This document shows positions 27,776-37,360 of a stretch of DNA of 64,000 nucleotides, piece after piece; position 1 is the first letter of the stretch, and each line of letters begins with the position of its first letter. Below the pieces are notes generated by a model. That model saw only the letters and a program-made list of their open reading frames with translations, ran no database searches and was not told where the DNA came from. The position numbers were made by a program, and so were the translations under genes. The stretch lies in assembly GCA_030655075.1 (NCBI GenBank), contig JAURWE010000126.1, forward strand, positions 5,302-69,301, read 5' to 3'. Source of the DNA: Pararhizobium sp. (lineage in GTDB: Bacteria; Pseudomonadota; Alphaproteobacteria; Rhizobiales; Rhizobiaceae).

Positions 27776-29390
27776 TGTCGTTTTCCCCGTTTACATGCGA
27801 TGGACGATGCCGTTTCAACCTGGCAAAAGCACTCCGACGCCCGTCATTGTCCTGCTGCTGACGAGCCTGGACTGCGGCAATAAACTGGCTGCAGGAGGTA
27901 TTGGACGAGACGACAGCGAGCCCTGCAAGCTGCAAGTATGACGATTGGAAGTCACTGGCCAGCGCCTCGGTATGAGGCAAGGCGCGATAGGCCACACTCA
28001 TTCGCAGGCTCGAATGTATTTCGCTCAGGTAGCAGACAAAAGGAACATCGTGCTCCTGTTCATTGTGAACATGGTTCGCCACGACCGAACACCCCGGCAG
28101 AGAAAAGGTGGCATGGGCATTGTTATGGAAGCCGAACAGGTAACCGAAACACGACACCCCTGCCGCAGTACCCTGCGCCTCGATCTCATGATGCGCCAGC
28201 CACTTGTGCGCCAAAGCACCACGCAGGGTTCTTCCGACTTGCGCAACCATCGACTCGAACGATGACTGGGGCTCGACTCCCTGAACGATGGGTACGCGGT
28301 TGACAAACAGCCCGACGGTGCGTTCGAACTCTGCCTCATCGCGCATCGAAGCATCCACGCCGATGCATTCGGCACCTGGCGCATTATTGGCTTCCAACAG
28401 CAAGCGAAATAGCGCAAACATCGTCGAATATAACGATTCGCCACAGCGCTGTGACAGTGCCCGCAACTCGACCAGAAGTGACGCTTGCAGCACAAAGTCG
28501 AACGAGCGCATGGGGTGTTCTGCCAAGGTGACAGGTTCCAGCGCCTGGCCAGGACGATCAGCCGCAGCCGCAAATCGTGCCGCGCGACTGAGTTCATCTC
28601 GCCACCACTTGCGCAATGACCCACGCCCATCACGGGCGATGGCCGCTTGTTCATAAGCCGCGAACGCCGGATAGCCCAGGGTGCCGGTTTCCTGTACCAG
28701 ACGCTTGCCAGTATGCAGGGCAAGGTAGTCGCGGCAAAACTCATCAACAATGATTGCGAAAGAGGTCCCGTCACTGGCGATGTGGTGTCTTCGCAGCGTC
28801 AACAACACATGCTCTTTGCCCAGCATCAATAGCTCCACGTCAAGCAATGGCCCCGCAGCCAGGTCGAAGGTGCGCCTCGCCTGATTGGCCGCGACACGCC
28901 GCAGCAAGACCGATGGGTCATCCACCAAGTGCGCAGGTCCCCGCTCTACCACTGCTTCGAAATGCCGCACGGAATGAACCACCTGCCGGACCGATGGGTA
29001 GCCCTCCTCGATGAATCCCGTGCGCAAGGCGACATGGCGCTCGACCAGTGCATTGAGCACTTCTGTGACGATGGCGTGGTCCAGGCGGCCCTTGATCAGC
29101 ACACAGCTGGTGAGTCCGAACCGCGTGGTATCGGGCCGAGCCCGCTCCACGGCCCAGATTTCCTCCTGGGCGCTGGAAAGCGGGACGGCGATAGAACCAG
29201 TGGCTCCGTCCATCCGTACGCCGAGCAACTGACGCAGGTCACTTTTATGTCGAACCAGTCCTTCGAGCAAATCACTGCCCAGGCGCTCTCCGCGGCCCTT
29301 GACCTGCAGCCCGTCCTGCTGGGGCAGGATGCGTCCGCCCTGCCGATACAACTCGACGAGCAGTGAGAACGCCGGGGATTCAGAGCCCAA
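27768..29390 (-). CDS. Free-standing condensation domain with TubC-type docking domain
   Basis: 540-aa protein. Residues 1 to about 55 (starting MGSESPAFSLLVELYRQGG) look like a TubC-type N-terminal docking domain. A single condensation domain follows, with an intact HHIASDG near residue 202. No A or T domain is present. I chose the TTG at 29390 because GGAGGT lies 5 nt upstream and because it gives an exact docking-domain N-terminus; the open frame extends further upstream but would overlap the PKS heavily. The 11-bp overlap with the PKS stop suggests translational coupling. Its likely job is to condense the PKS product with the residue on the next carrier, replacing the degenerate C of the neighbouring module (inference). 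Bleomycin clusters also carry free C domains. Confidence 0.88.
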   Translation of the reverse strand: MGSESPAFSLLVELYRQGGRILPQQDGLQVKGRGERLGSDLLEGLVRHKSDLRQLLGVRMDGATGSIAVPLSSAQEEIWAVERARPDTTRFGLTSCVLIKGRLDHAIVTEVLNALVERHVALRTGFIEEGYPSVRQVVHSVRHFEAVVERGPAHLVDDPSVLLRRVAANQARRTFDLAAGPLLDVELLMLGKEHVLLTLRRHHIASDGTSFAIIVDEFCRDYLALHTGKRLVQETGTLGYPAFAAYEQAAIARDGRGSLRKWWRDELSRAARFAAAADRPGQALEPVTLAEHPMRSFDFVLQASLLVELRALSQRCGESLYSTMFALFRLLLEANNAPGAECIGVDASMRDEAEFERTVGLFVNRVPIVQGVEPQSSFESMVAQVGRTLRGALAHKWLAHHEIEAQGTAAGVSCFGYLFGFHNNAHATFSLPGCSVVANHVHNEQEHDVPFVCYLSEIHSSLRMSVAYRALPHTEALASDFQSSYLQLAGLAVVSSNTSCSQFIAAVQARQQQDNDGRRSAFARLKRHRPSHVNGENDNA

Positions 29391-32300
29391 TGCTGACCTC
29401 CGAGGCCGAGGGTTTCTCGGCAAGTTTCCTATCGATGTACGCCACGAACCCACCAAAAGTCAGGGTATCGAGCAGCGTCGAAAGTGATAGGTCGACCCCG
29501 TAGGCCTGCTTCACAAGCGCGGCCAGACGCAGTGCAAGGAGCGAATCCCCGCCCGCTGTGTAAAAGTTGTCCTCCATGCTTTGAACACAAACGCCTAGCA
29601 GCTCTTCCCAGATCTGCGCCAGAACACGGGCGGTGCCTTGTACCGCGAAAGACGGCACCTGCGTTTGACGCGGCGACTGCACGGCAGCGCTTAATTGCAA
29701 TGTGTCCAGATAGCGCCCGTAATCGGCATGCGTCGCGCGTTTCTGGTAATCCATGAGTGTTTGCAGATCCTGGGCACACACGACAATTTCATCGTGCTCC
29801 GATGCCAGGGCCCTGAGCAACAGATCGACACCTTGGCGTGCCGACAGGCTTTGCAGCCAATGGGAATCGCCCCAGGTATCGGACTCGCTGTCGCGCCTGT
29901 CGGTGTTCAACGCGTAGCGTGCCTGGAATTCGAGTTGTGCGTAGGCCCACATGCCGTCAGCCTGCCAATCGGTCCAGTTGATACACATAAACCGGCATGC
30001 AGCATCGCCGCCTTCACGCGCATGAGCATTCAAGTAACCGTTACCGATTACGTAGCCGGCTTCGCCGAATTTTGCTTTGTGCAGGACTGTACCGATGGAC
30101 GAGAAGTTGACATGAAAGCGCGGGGCGAGGCCGGCAAAAGCCTCGGTCACGTGAGACACACCGTGGGTCTTGGTGCGTACCGATTGCTCGAGCGCCGCGA
30201 ACGAACGATTCCTCAATACGCCCTGACGATCGACCTCCCCTGCCAGGTAGAGCACACCGTCAACGTTGCCATGGCGTTCACCAATGCTCCGGGCAGCAGC
30301 GAACACTGCGTCGCGCTCATTGGCATCGGCGTGTTCGAGTTGCAGGGACATCGCCCGGCCTTGGATCGTGGCGAGCTGTTGGCGAATAAGCGCCTGCTTT
30401 TCGTTGTCCTCGGTAGCGGGAAGGTCGAGCCAGTTGGCGCGATGGACGATGACCAGATGCAGCTCGAAGCGACTGACCAATGCCTGGGCGATTGACAGGC
30501 CGAGGCCGCCCAGGCCGCCCACAAGGACGACCACGGCTCCATTCAGGTCGGGCTCGGTGCCAGGAAGGTCAACGCGTTCATGGTAGGGCTGCCAGAGATG
30601 ACGACCACGAATGGCTAGCGTATCGCCATCATGCGCGGCCGTACAGGCGGCGACAAACTGCTGCGGCAATCTGCCCTGCAGCGGAAGCTCGACATGGCGC
30701 AGATGAAACTGCGGATACTCCAGCTCAATCATTCGCATCATGTCTTGGGCCAGGCTTGCCTGTGCCTGCACGCGCTCGTCACCGGCGACTCTGTAAAGGC
30801 CGCGGGAGATGAGCAACCACTCGACAGCGGCCTCGCCTTGGAGTTGATCAAGGGCCTTGGCTGCCCAGTGTAGTGTACCCAGCGAAGTGACTAGTGCATC
30901 GCCCTGCTCGCAACCCAGCACCGGCGCATCCCAGGCATATACCACCCGGTCGATCTTGCCGTGGCGGTGCAGGCACGCCTGGATCGCGGCCCGCACATCC
31001 GCTTCGGCGCCCGGCACAGCGGCCCGATCATCAGGATACACCGGGTCAAGGCCTGCACGTACGATGCCCATGACCGTTACAGCATTCTCGCCGGCCAGGC
31101 TGTCGATTCCCGCACGAAGCATCGCATCATCGACAAATGCAAGCACCACCTCACCCGCGCGCCAAGGCTGAGGGCACAGGCCTGTGACGCGGCGCCAAGC
31201 TGGCACATAAGTGTGCTCCGTGCTCCGCGACTTCGGCGTGGCAAACCAGAGCAGCGATTCGGCCTTCTCGTCGAGTCGCCCGACCAGGGCATGTTCACTG
31301 CATGCCGACGCCAGCAGATGCCGGTAAGCTTCGATCGACAATAACGGGCCGTGCACCCGCTGATCTTCGTAGCGCCACCATTCTGGAAGCATGCCCCAGA
31401 TCAACTGAGTCGACAGCCGCGGATCAACCGTGTCGATCTGGCACATTACGCCCTGTTCGTTAATGACGTCGCCAAGGTTATCCAAGGCAACGTGCAAATC
31501 TGCGGCTACATGGAGAACGTTAAACCCGATCAGCGCATCGAAATGGCCGATGGGCAATCCTTGGGTGGCCGGGCGGCGATCAATATCGAAGCGCGCGAAA
31601 TGCAGATGGCTGGAGGTCGACGTAACGGTGCCTTCCAGCCGCTCGCGCGCCTTGGCGACAAGCCGCTCATCGGCATCGGTTACCCAATACTCCATGATGT
31701 GTTCGCTGCCTGTGGCGACGAGCAGGTGCTCAGTCAGGGCAATATGTCCGCAACCGATCTCAAGTACGCGCAACGGCCGATCCAGCTGGGCTGCGAACTG
31801 GCGCAGAAAACTGTCGATCTGGTTGAACTGATCAGCGAGCACCGCACTGCGCTGCGCATCACAGGCAATAGCGGCTGCGATCGCGTCATGGCCTTGGTTG
31901 GCCAATACTTCCAGAACGGGGCGTCCCTGGCAGACAATCGATTCGCGCTGACGCGCCAATTCGGCGAGCAACTTCACCAATGGCGTGTAGACAGGCCAGC
32001 GCTCACAGATGCTGGCAGCCAGTTGCGAAGAATGTGGCAAGTCCGTCAGGCCTGTTGGCCTCAGAGCCGTTTGTTCGGGCGTGAACAAACTGCGCGATAG
32101 CAGCACGTCGATGAGGTATTCGCCAAAACGTGCGTATGCGGGCGCCAGCCCGAACTGCTCAAGCACTTGGACACGCTCTAACGGTTGACGAGCACTCAAG
32201 TCAATGGCGCGGTCGGCGAGAAAATCTCGCACCAGGGCAATACAGTAGTCTTCCAACGCCGCGTGCACGGTCCGGTCCTGCTCCCGTGAAGGCGCCTCAG

Positions 32301-34053
32301 GGACTGCCATCAATGCCCTGCGCCACACCGGTACGCTAAGCGCTGCCCGCGCCTCCATTCGACACAGCGTGCGGCGATAAGGGTAAGCCGGCAAATGCAA
32401 ACGAAGTGCTGTTACTGGGAACCGGTCACGCAGGTCCACCGGTTCATTGGCGAGCCAGGCGCTGATCATGGAGTCCGCCTCATCGATCGCAAGGCTCGCT
32501 GCAAGGCCTTGCTCGAGTTGTGCCAGCAGCTCGTCGAGGTCTCGACAGAGGAACGCCACGCGGCAGGCATAAGGTTTTCTGCCAACACACAGCGTGTAGG
32601 CCAGGTCCGTCAGGTCAGGACTTTCGGCGAGGACGTACGCATGCAGGGCACTGATCACATCCTCCAGCACATCCGTGCGATGCGCACTGAGCAGGATAGG
32701 TACGGGCTGGTTCCCCTGGCTCTGCAGCCGCATACGCTGCGGCGCGGGTTCAAGCACGACGAATACATTCGTGCCCCCCATGCCGAGCGAGTTGACGCCG
32801 ACATAGCCGGTGCCGGCCCCCTCAAACAATGATCCGCCTTGCGACTCGACGCGAAAGGGCGAGGTCTGCCAAGGCACCAGTGGATGGCCCTGAGTGAAGC
32901 CTATCTGCGGCGGTCGCTTACGCTCTGACACGCATAAGGCAGCCTTGATCACACTGGCGACGCCGCTGGCACTGTCAAGGTGACCGATATTGGCCTTGAC
33001 GGAGCCCAGCGCACAGTATGCGCCATCACCGCCTGACGGTCCGAAGGCCCGATGCAGCGCATCAAGCTCAATGGGATCTCCCAGCGCGGTGCCGGTGGCA
33101 TGGGCCTCTATGTAAGCAAAGTCTTTCGGATCGGCCTGGGCCGTGGCCAGCGCCAGACGGATCGTTTCGACCTGGCCTTCAACGGAAGGCGCTGCATAGC
33201 CAACCTTCCGCCGGCCATCGTTGCCACAGGCACTGCCGGCGATAGCGCAATAGATGGAATGGTTATCGCGCACGGCATCGTCAAGGCGCCTGAGCACAAC
33301 CACACCCACCCCGCTTCCACCGATGGTTCCCGTGGCATCAGCCGAAAACGGCCGGCAGTGACCGTCCTGGGAATACACACCGCCCTCTCGGTAAACGTGT
33401 CCCTGGCGTTGTGGAAAGATAATGGATGAACCGCCGACAAGCGCTACATCGCACTGGTAGGTAGCCAGCGCAAGGCATGCGAAATGGAGCGCCGCGGCCG
33501 AGCTGGAGCAGCCGCTGCCGACACTGACGGCTGCCCCGGTCAGCCCCAGGCGAAACGCGATGGTTGTGGCGATATGGTCCTTGTCATTACCCAACAAAGC
33601 CCCCAGGCCGTCCATGTTTTCTTCGAGCACGTGCTCCAGCAGGTAGGTGCTCATACTCGCGGAAAAGAACACGCCTACCTTGCCCTCATGGGGCGCCATG
33701 CCGCCACACCCCGCATCCTCGAGTGCTTCGTGAGCGCATTGCAGCGCAATGCGCAGCTGCGGATCGAGCCTGCGGGCTTCCCCCGGGGTGTAACCGAACA
33801 GCTCATGGTCAAATTCATCCACGCCCGGCATGACGGCCTCGGCCCCAACGAACGCGTCGCGGTCCATGTCACCTGGAGCGAAACGGCTGCGGGCACGCTC
33901 AGTTGCCTCGAAGCGCTCTACCGACTCAACGCCATCCAGCAGGTTCGACCAGTAGCGGTGCACATCCTCGGCACCGGGAAAGCGGCACGACAGGCCAACT
34001 ATTGCGGCCTTGCCCAGCCACTGCTCATCTTCAAACTGATTTATCGTTTCCAT
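29380..34053 (-). CDS. PKS module KS-MT-KR-ACP with no acyltransferase, BlmVIII-like
   Basis: 1557-aa type I PKS module. KS: active Cys in GSGCSSSAA near residue 181, His residues in EAHATGTALGD near 319 and KANIGH near 354. C-methyltransferase: LEIGCGH near 767. KR: GGLGGLG near 1181 and the catalytic Tyr/Asn in YVIGN near 1334. ACP: AGGDSLLAL near 1502. Between KS and MT I find the linker that normally flanks an AT (ending LPAYPYRR) but no GHSxG active site, so the AT itself is missing. BlmVIII of bleomycin is KS-AT-MT-KR-ACP and makes the methylated hydroxy acid; this module should do the same with malonate supplied in trans. No trans-AT is in the window. The start overlaps the previous gene by 23 bp with AAGG upstream. 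Confidence 0.92.
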   Translation of the reverse strand: METINQFEDEQWLGKAAIVGLSCRFPGAEDVHRYWSNLLDGVESVERFEATERARSRFAPGDMDRDAFVGAEAVMPGVDEFDHELFGYTPGEARRLDPQLRIALQCAHEALEDAGCGGMAPHEGKVGVFFSASMSTYLLEHVLEENMDGLGALLGNDKDHIATTIAFRLGLTGAAVSVGSGCSSSAAALHFACLALATYQCDVALVGGSSIIFPQRQGHVYREGGVYSQDGHCRPFSADATGTIGGSGVGVVVLRRLDDAVRDNHSIYCAIAGSACGNDGRRKVGYAAPSVEGQVETIRLALATAQADPKDFAYIEAHATGTALGDPIELDALHRAFGPSGGDGAYCALGSVKANIGHLDSASGVASVIKAALCVSERKRPPQIGFTQGHPLVPWQTSPFRVESQGGSLFEGAGTGYVGVNSLGMGGTNVFVVLEPAPQRMRLQSQGNQPVPILLSAHRTDVLEDVISALHAYVLAESPDLTDLAYTLCVGRKPYACRVAFLCRDLDELLAQLEQGLAASLAIDEADSMISAWLANEPVDLRDRFPVTALRLHLPAYPYRRTLCRMEARAALSVPVWRRALMAVPEAPSREQDRTVHAALEDYCIALVRDFLADRAIDLSARQPLERVQVLEQFGLAPAYARFGEYLIDVLLSRSLFTPEQTALRPTGLTDLPHSSQLAASICERWPVYTPLVKLLAELARQRESIVCQGRPVLEVLANQGHDAIAAAIACDAQRSAVLADQFNQIDSFLRQFAAQLDRPLRVLEIGCGHIALTEHLLVATGSEHIMEYWVTDADERLVAKARERLEGTVTSTSSHLHFARFDIDRRPATQGLPIGHFDALIGFNVLHVAADLHVALDNLGDVINEQGVMCQIDTVDPRLSTQLIWGMLPEWWRYEDQRVHGPLLSIEAYRHLLASACSEHALVGRLDEKAESLLWFATPKSRSTEHTYVPAWRRVTGLCPQPWRAGEVVLAFVDDAMLRAGIDSLAGENAVTVMGIVRAGLDPVYPDDRAAVPGAEADVRAAIQACLHRHGKIDRVVYAWDAPVLGCEQGDALVTSLGTLHWAAKALDQLQGEAAVEWLLISRGLYRVAGDERVQAQASLAQDMMRMIELEYPQFHLRHVELPLQGRLPQQFVAACTAAHDGDTLAIRGRHLWQPYHERVDLPGTEPDLNGAVVVLVGGLGGLGLSIAQALVSRFELHLVIVHRANWLDLPATEDNEKQALIRQQLATIQGRAMSLQLEHADANERDAVFAAARSIGERHGNVDGVLYLAGEVDRQGVLRNRSFAALEQSVRTKTHGVSHVTEAFAGLAPRFHVNFSSIGTVLHKAKFGEAGYVIGNGYLNAHAREGGDAACRFMCINWTDWQADGMWAYAQLEFQARYALNTDRRDSESDTWGDSHWLQSLSARQGVDLLLRALASEHDEIVVCAQDLQTLMDYQKRATHADYGRYLDTLQLSAAVQSPRQTQVPSFAVQGTARVLAQIWEELLGVCVQSMEDNFYTAGGDSLLALRLAALVKQAYGVDLSLSTLLDTLTFGGFVAYIDRKLAEKPSASEVSIGL

Positions 34054-37000
34054 ACTTAACCTTGTGGCGACGCAGGGCCGTCTTGTAATTTTTCACGCTG
34101 GAGGAAGGCATATCGTGCCGGATGGAACGAGAAGACTGATCGAGTCGACCCGCGAGTTGCTCCACGGTCGTGTAGTTGAACAGGTCGACCACACTCAGCG
34201 GCTCGGCACTGTTACCCGGCAGCCGATCAAAAAGCGCCAGCAGCAGCAACGAATTACCACCGGCTTCAAAAAAGTTGGTGCGGATATCGAAACGGGTATG
34301 TCCCAGGACCTCTGCCCATAACCCCATCAACAGGGTTTGAGTCGCGCCTGCAGGCTGCAGTCCGGTCAATGGTTGGGCGGCGAGATGCGCAAGCCTGGCA
34401 CGCAATGCCGTCACATCGAGTTTTCCGGCAGGCGTTCTTTGGAGGGCGGGGCTCAACACGAAACGCTGCGGCGTCATCGCACGCGGCAAGCGCTCATAGC
34501 AGTGTCGGCGCAGGTCATGCTCCTGCACTGACGCGATGTCTGCTTCGACGAAAGCAACCAGTTGAGCATCGTCTTGCCCCATGCAGACGCATGCTGCGGT
34601 AACGAGAGGATGGTCGAGCAGCACCCGTTCGACTTCCTCCGGTTCCAACCTTACGCCCATATTTTTGAGCTGACGGTCCCGACGCCCGACGTAGTGCAAT
34701 ATCCCGTGTCCATCGACGAATACCAAGTCGCCGGTCAGGTACATCCGGCCTGCTGCGTGCGCAGTGAAAGGATCAGGTACAAAACGCGCCGCCGTCAGGG
34801 CCGGCATGCCCAGGTATTCCCGAGCGATGTGCCCGCCGATGGCCAACTCGCCCAGTGCGCCATTGGGCAACAGCGTCCAGTCATCACGCAACACGTAACA
34901 GGCCAGGCCATCGCGAGGCACGCCGATGGGTACAGGCCCGCCCGCCGCAATCTTGTGGATACTTGTGTAGACCACCGCCTCCGTAGGCCCGTACAGGTTC
35001 CAGACTTGAGCATGCGGCACTTGGGCTGCCAGTAGTGTGGCCAACGCCGGCGAGAAGGCCTCACCGGCGACAAACAGATGCGTCGCAGCCTTCAAGGAAA
35101 TACCCGCGGCAAGGGCCGATCTCAGTACCGACGGCACGGCGGCTATTGCGCCCGTTGCCGATGCACGCAACCGCTCCAGGTAGGTCTGCCCCGCGTCGAT
35201 ATGCAACGGGCAACCCGTCACCAGTGGAGCAAACACTTCGAATAGCGAGACATCGAACGATGCATGTGTGAGGACGTTGAACGCCGCGAGCTCATTGAAC
35301 GCGAAGGCTGCGCTCGCCCATTCGACAAACCGGGAAAAAGCGCGATGAGACACGCTCACGCCCTTAGGCTCACCGCTGGAGCCAGACGTATACATGACAT
35401 AGGCGAGCGAATCGACATGCAGCGTCGGGCAGTGCTCGAGTGGTGCAGGATCGACGCCGTCCCACGCCAGCTCATCAGGCAGCATGACCGGCACGCCAAC
35501 GGCACATTCAATTCCCGGCCTTGCGAGTGCCGGATCACACACGATGAGCAGATCGATGCCATCGCGCTGACAGATCATCACGACACGCTGCTCAGGCATG
35601 TCCGCGTCAAACGGCACCACACACGCGCCCGCACGCATCACCCCAAGCAGGGTGGCAATCATCCGCGCCGAAAGACGGCCCCATACCGCCACACAGGCTC
35701 CACGGTTTACGACACTCGCAGGCAGGCCAACGCTGATGTGGTTGACCAACCCCGCCAACTGCCTGTAACTGAAGTACTGGGCACCGGTTACGGCAGCAGC
35801 ATCGGGGTTGCGCAACACGGTCTCGTCAAACCACTGCAGCACATTGCCCTCGCGTGCTGCCAAGGCCACAGGCATTTGCGCCTGGCGGCGAACTGTGGCC
35901 GCTTCGACTAATCGCTCGCAAATCGAAGTGTCTTGCGCACATAGCGGGAGCAAGGAGGCATACTCATCCAGCATCTGCCGCGCAATTGCTGCTTCCAATG
36001 AAGCGGGCCGATATTCAAAAGCCAGTTGCAAGACGCCCTCACTGCGCGCCGCACAGACCAGCAAATTAGTCTTGGCCTCTCGATTGCGCAGGCTCATGGA
36101 GACGCCTTGCACGTTTCCCAACGACAGATTCATGGCCGGGCCGGCCATTACAAACAATGTCCCCGGCAACTCAGTACGCACGCCGCCCTTGCGCGCCGAG
36201 TGTTCGGCCAAGATATGCTCCATCGGTGGGTATTCAGGGGAGAACGCGTCATTAACCTGGCGGGTAATGCTTGCACACAGGCTGGAGAATGTGCGATCAG
36301 GCCCGACCGTGCTGGATATGATCGCCAACTGCTGGACAGGTCCCACGACATTCATGAAGCGCTCGTCCAAGCGTGCAGTCACTGGCGTCACAAGCCCGGT
36401 GTTGCGCGAACGGGAGTAACGCGCTTGTAGCATCACGAAAGCGGACAACAGGAAAACGAACTCGGAAACCTTCATTGCACGCGCCGCATTGGCGACAGCC
36501 GTACTCGCGGCAGGCGTCAGGTCCAGCCTCGCAAGTGCCGTACGGTTGTCGCCGGCTTGCGAATGCGGACGCGACGGCGTACTCGTCTCGCCTGTGGCCA
36601 GCTCGAGCCGCTCTACGCATTTATCCAGCAGCGGTGACCGCTCGCGCGTTTGCAGGTGTTCCCACTGGACGTAATCCCGATAAGCAACCGGCGCCGGCAA
36701 CGCCTCGGCACCTGCGCTATAAAGCACAACGAATTCCTGCAGCAGTTGAGCGCTGGACCACTCATCACAGATCAGGTGATGAAGGACCCACAACAGGTAG
36801 CAGCTGCCATCGCGTGCCGTCACCAAGCGGACGCGGAACATCGCAGAGCGTGCCACATCCAACGGCCTGGCCGACTCCTCCTCAATCCAGCTGCGGATCG
36901 CGACGGACAGGTCTTGACCCGGCAGGCAGATGACGGACAGCGCGGCAAAGTCCACCTCTGCCTGCGCCGAAACCACACTCACCAGATACTTGCCGAAACG

Positions 37001-37360
37001 CACGAAGCCCTGCCTCAGAACTTCGTGGCGCTTGACCAGAGTGCTCACGCATTCAAGCACCCGGCCCGCCTCCAGCGCACCGTCCATGCGCCAGGCGAGC
37101 GGCACCAGATAGTTGTCGCCCTCCCCACCCATAGCGTGCGCAGCATAGATGCGCTGCTGCGCACGGGAGGGCGGCGCGAGCCGGTCCCCCTGAGCAAGAC
37201 GTTCGACAAGGGCACCGCGGACCTGAGCTGCGCGGGCCTTGAGTTCATCACTCAACGCCCCGACAGGGCCGGCATAACGCAACCGCCCTCCCTCACTCCA
37301 CAGCTCAAGCCCCGCAGCAACCAGATCTCCGGCAACCTCAGTGGCGTTACAGTACGCCAC
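34031..37360 (-). CDS. NRPS, TubC-C-A-T (Ala-like), BlmIX-like
   Basis: 1109-aa single module. A TubC-type docking domain (NATEVAGDLVAAGLELW, residues 5-55), C (HHLICDE near 198, with the usual Gly replaced by Glu), A (TSGSSGEPKG near 661) and T (GGNSLLLL near 1037). The A code reads DVFAFALVYK: a small, non-polar pocket compatible with alanine, the residue at this place in bleomycin, though I cannot exclude others. I chose the GTG at 37360, 9 nt after AAGGAAG; a TTG at 37366 is also possible. Longer versions of the frame run back through the upstream gene and are not real. It overlaps its upstream neighbour by 14 bp and the PKS by 23 bp. Confidence 0.9.
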   Translation of the reverse strand: MAYCNATEVAGDLVAAGLELWSEGGRLRYAGPVGALSDELKARAAQVRGALVERLAQGDRLAPPSRAQQRIYAAHAMGGEGDNYLVPLAWRMDGALEAGRVLECVSTLVKRHEVLRQGFVRFGKYLVSVVSAQAEVDFAALSVICLPGQDLSVAIRSWIEEESARPLDVARSAMFRVRLVTARDGSCYLLWVLHHLICDEWSSAQLLQEFVVLYSAGAEALPAPVAYRDYVQWEHLQTRERSPLLDKCVERLELATGETSTPSRPHSQAGDNRTALARLDLTPAASTAVANAARAMKVSEFVFLLSAFVMLQARYSRSRNTGLVTPVTARLDERFMNVVGPVQQLAIISSTVGPDRTFSSLCASITRQVNDAFSPEYPPMEHILAEHSARKGGVRTELPGTLFVMAGPAMNLSLGNVQGVSMSLRNREAKTNLLVCAARSEGVLQLAFEYRPASLEAAIARQMLDEYASLLPLCAQDTSICERLVEAATVRRQAQMPVALAAREGNVLQWFDETVLRNPDAAAVTGAQYFSYRQLAGLVNHISVGLPASVVNRGACVAVWGRLSARMIATLLGVMRAGACVVPFDADMPEQRVVMICQRDGIDLLIVCDPALARPGIECAVGVPVMLPDELAWDGVDPAPLEHCPTLHVDSLAYVMYTSGSSGEPKGVSVSHRAFSRFVEWASAAFAFNELAAFNVLTHASFDVSLFEVFAPLVTGCPLHIDAGQTYLERLRASATGAIAAVPSVLRSALAAGISLKAATHLFVAGEAFSPALATLLAAQVPHAQVWNLYGPTEAVVYTSIHKIAAGGPVPIGVPRDGLACYVLRDDWTLLPNGALGELAIGGHIAREYLGMPALTAARFVPDPFTAHAAGRMYLTGDLVFVDGHGILHYVGRRDRQLKNMGVRLEPEEVERVLLDHPLVTAACVCMGQDDAQLVAFVEADIASVQEHDLRRHCYERLPRAMTPQRFVLSPALQRTPAGKLDVTALRARLAHLAAQPLTGLQPAGATQTLLMGLWAEVLGHTRFDIRTNFFEAGGNSLLLLALFDRLPGNSAEPLSVVDLFNYTTVEQLAGRLDQSSRSIRHDMPSSSVKNYKTALRRHKVKYGNDKSV

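Noticed and set aside
29391..29456. Longer start for the free C-domain protein
   Set aside because: It would overlap the PKS carrier coding and adds an Arg/Pro-rich stretch foreign to TubC domains. GGAGGT before the TTG at 29390 decides the start.
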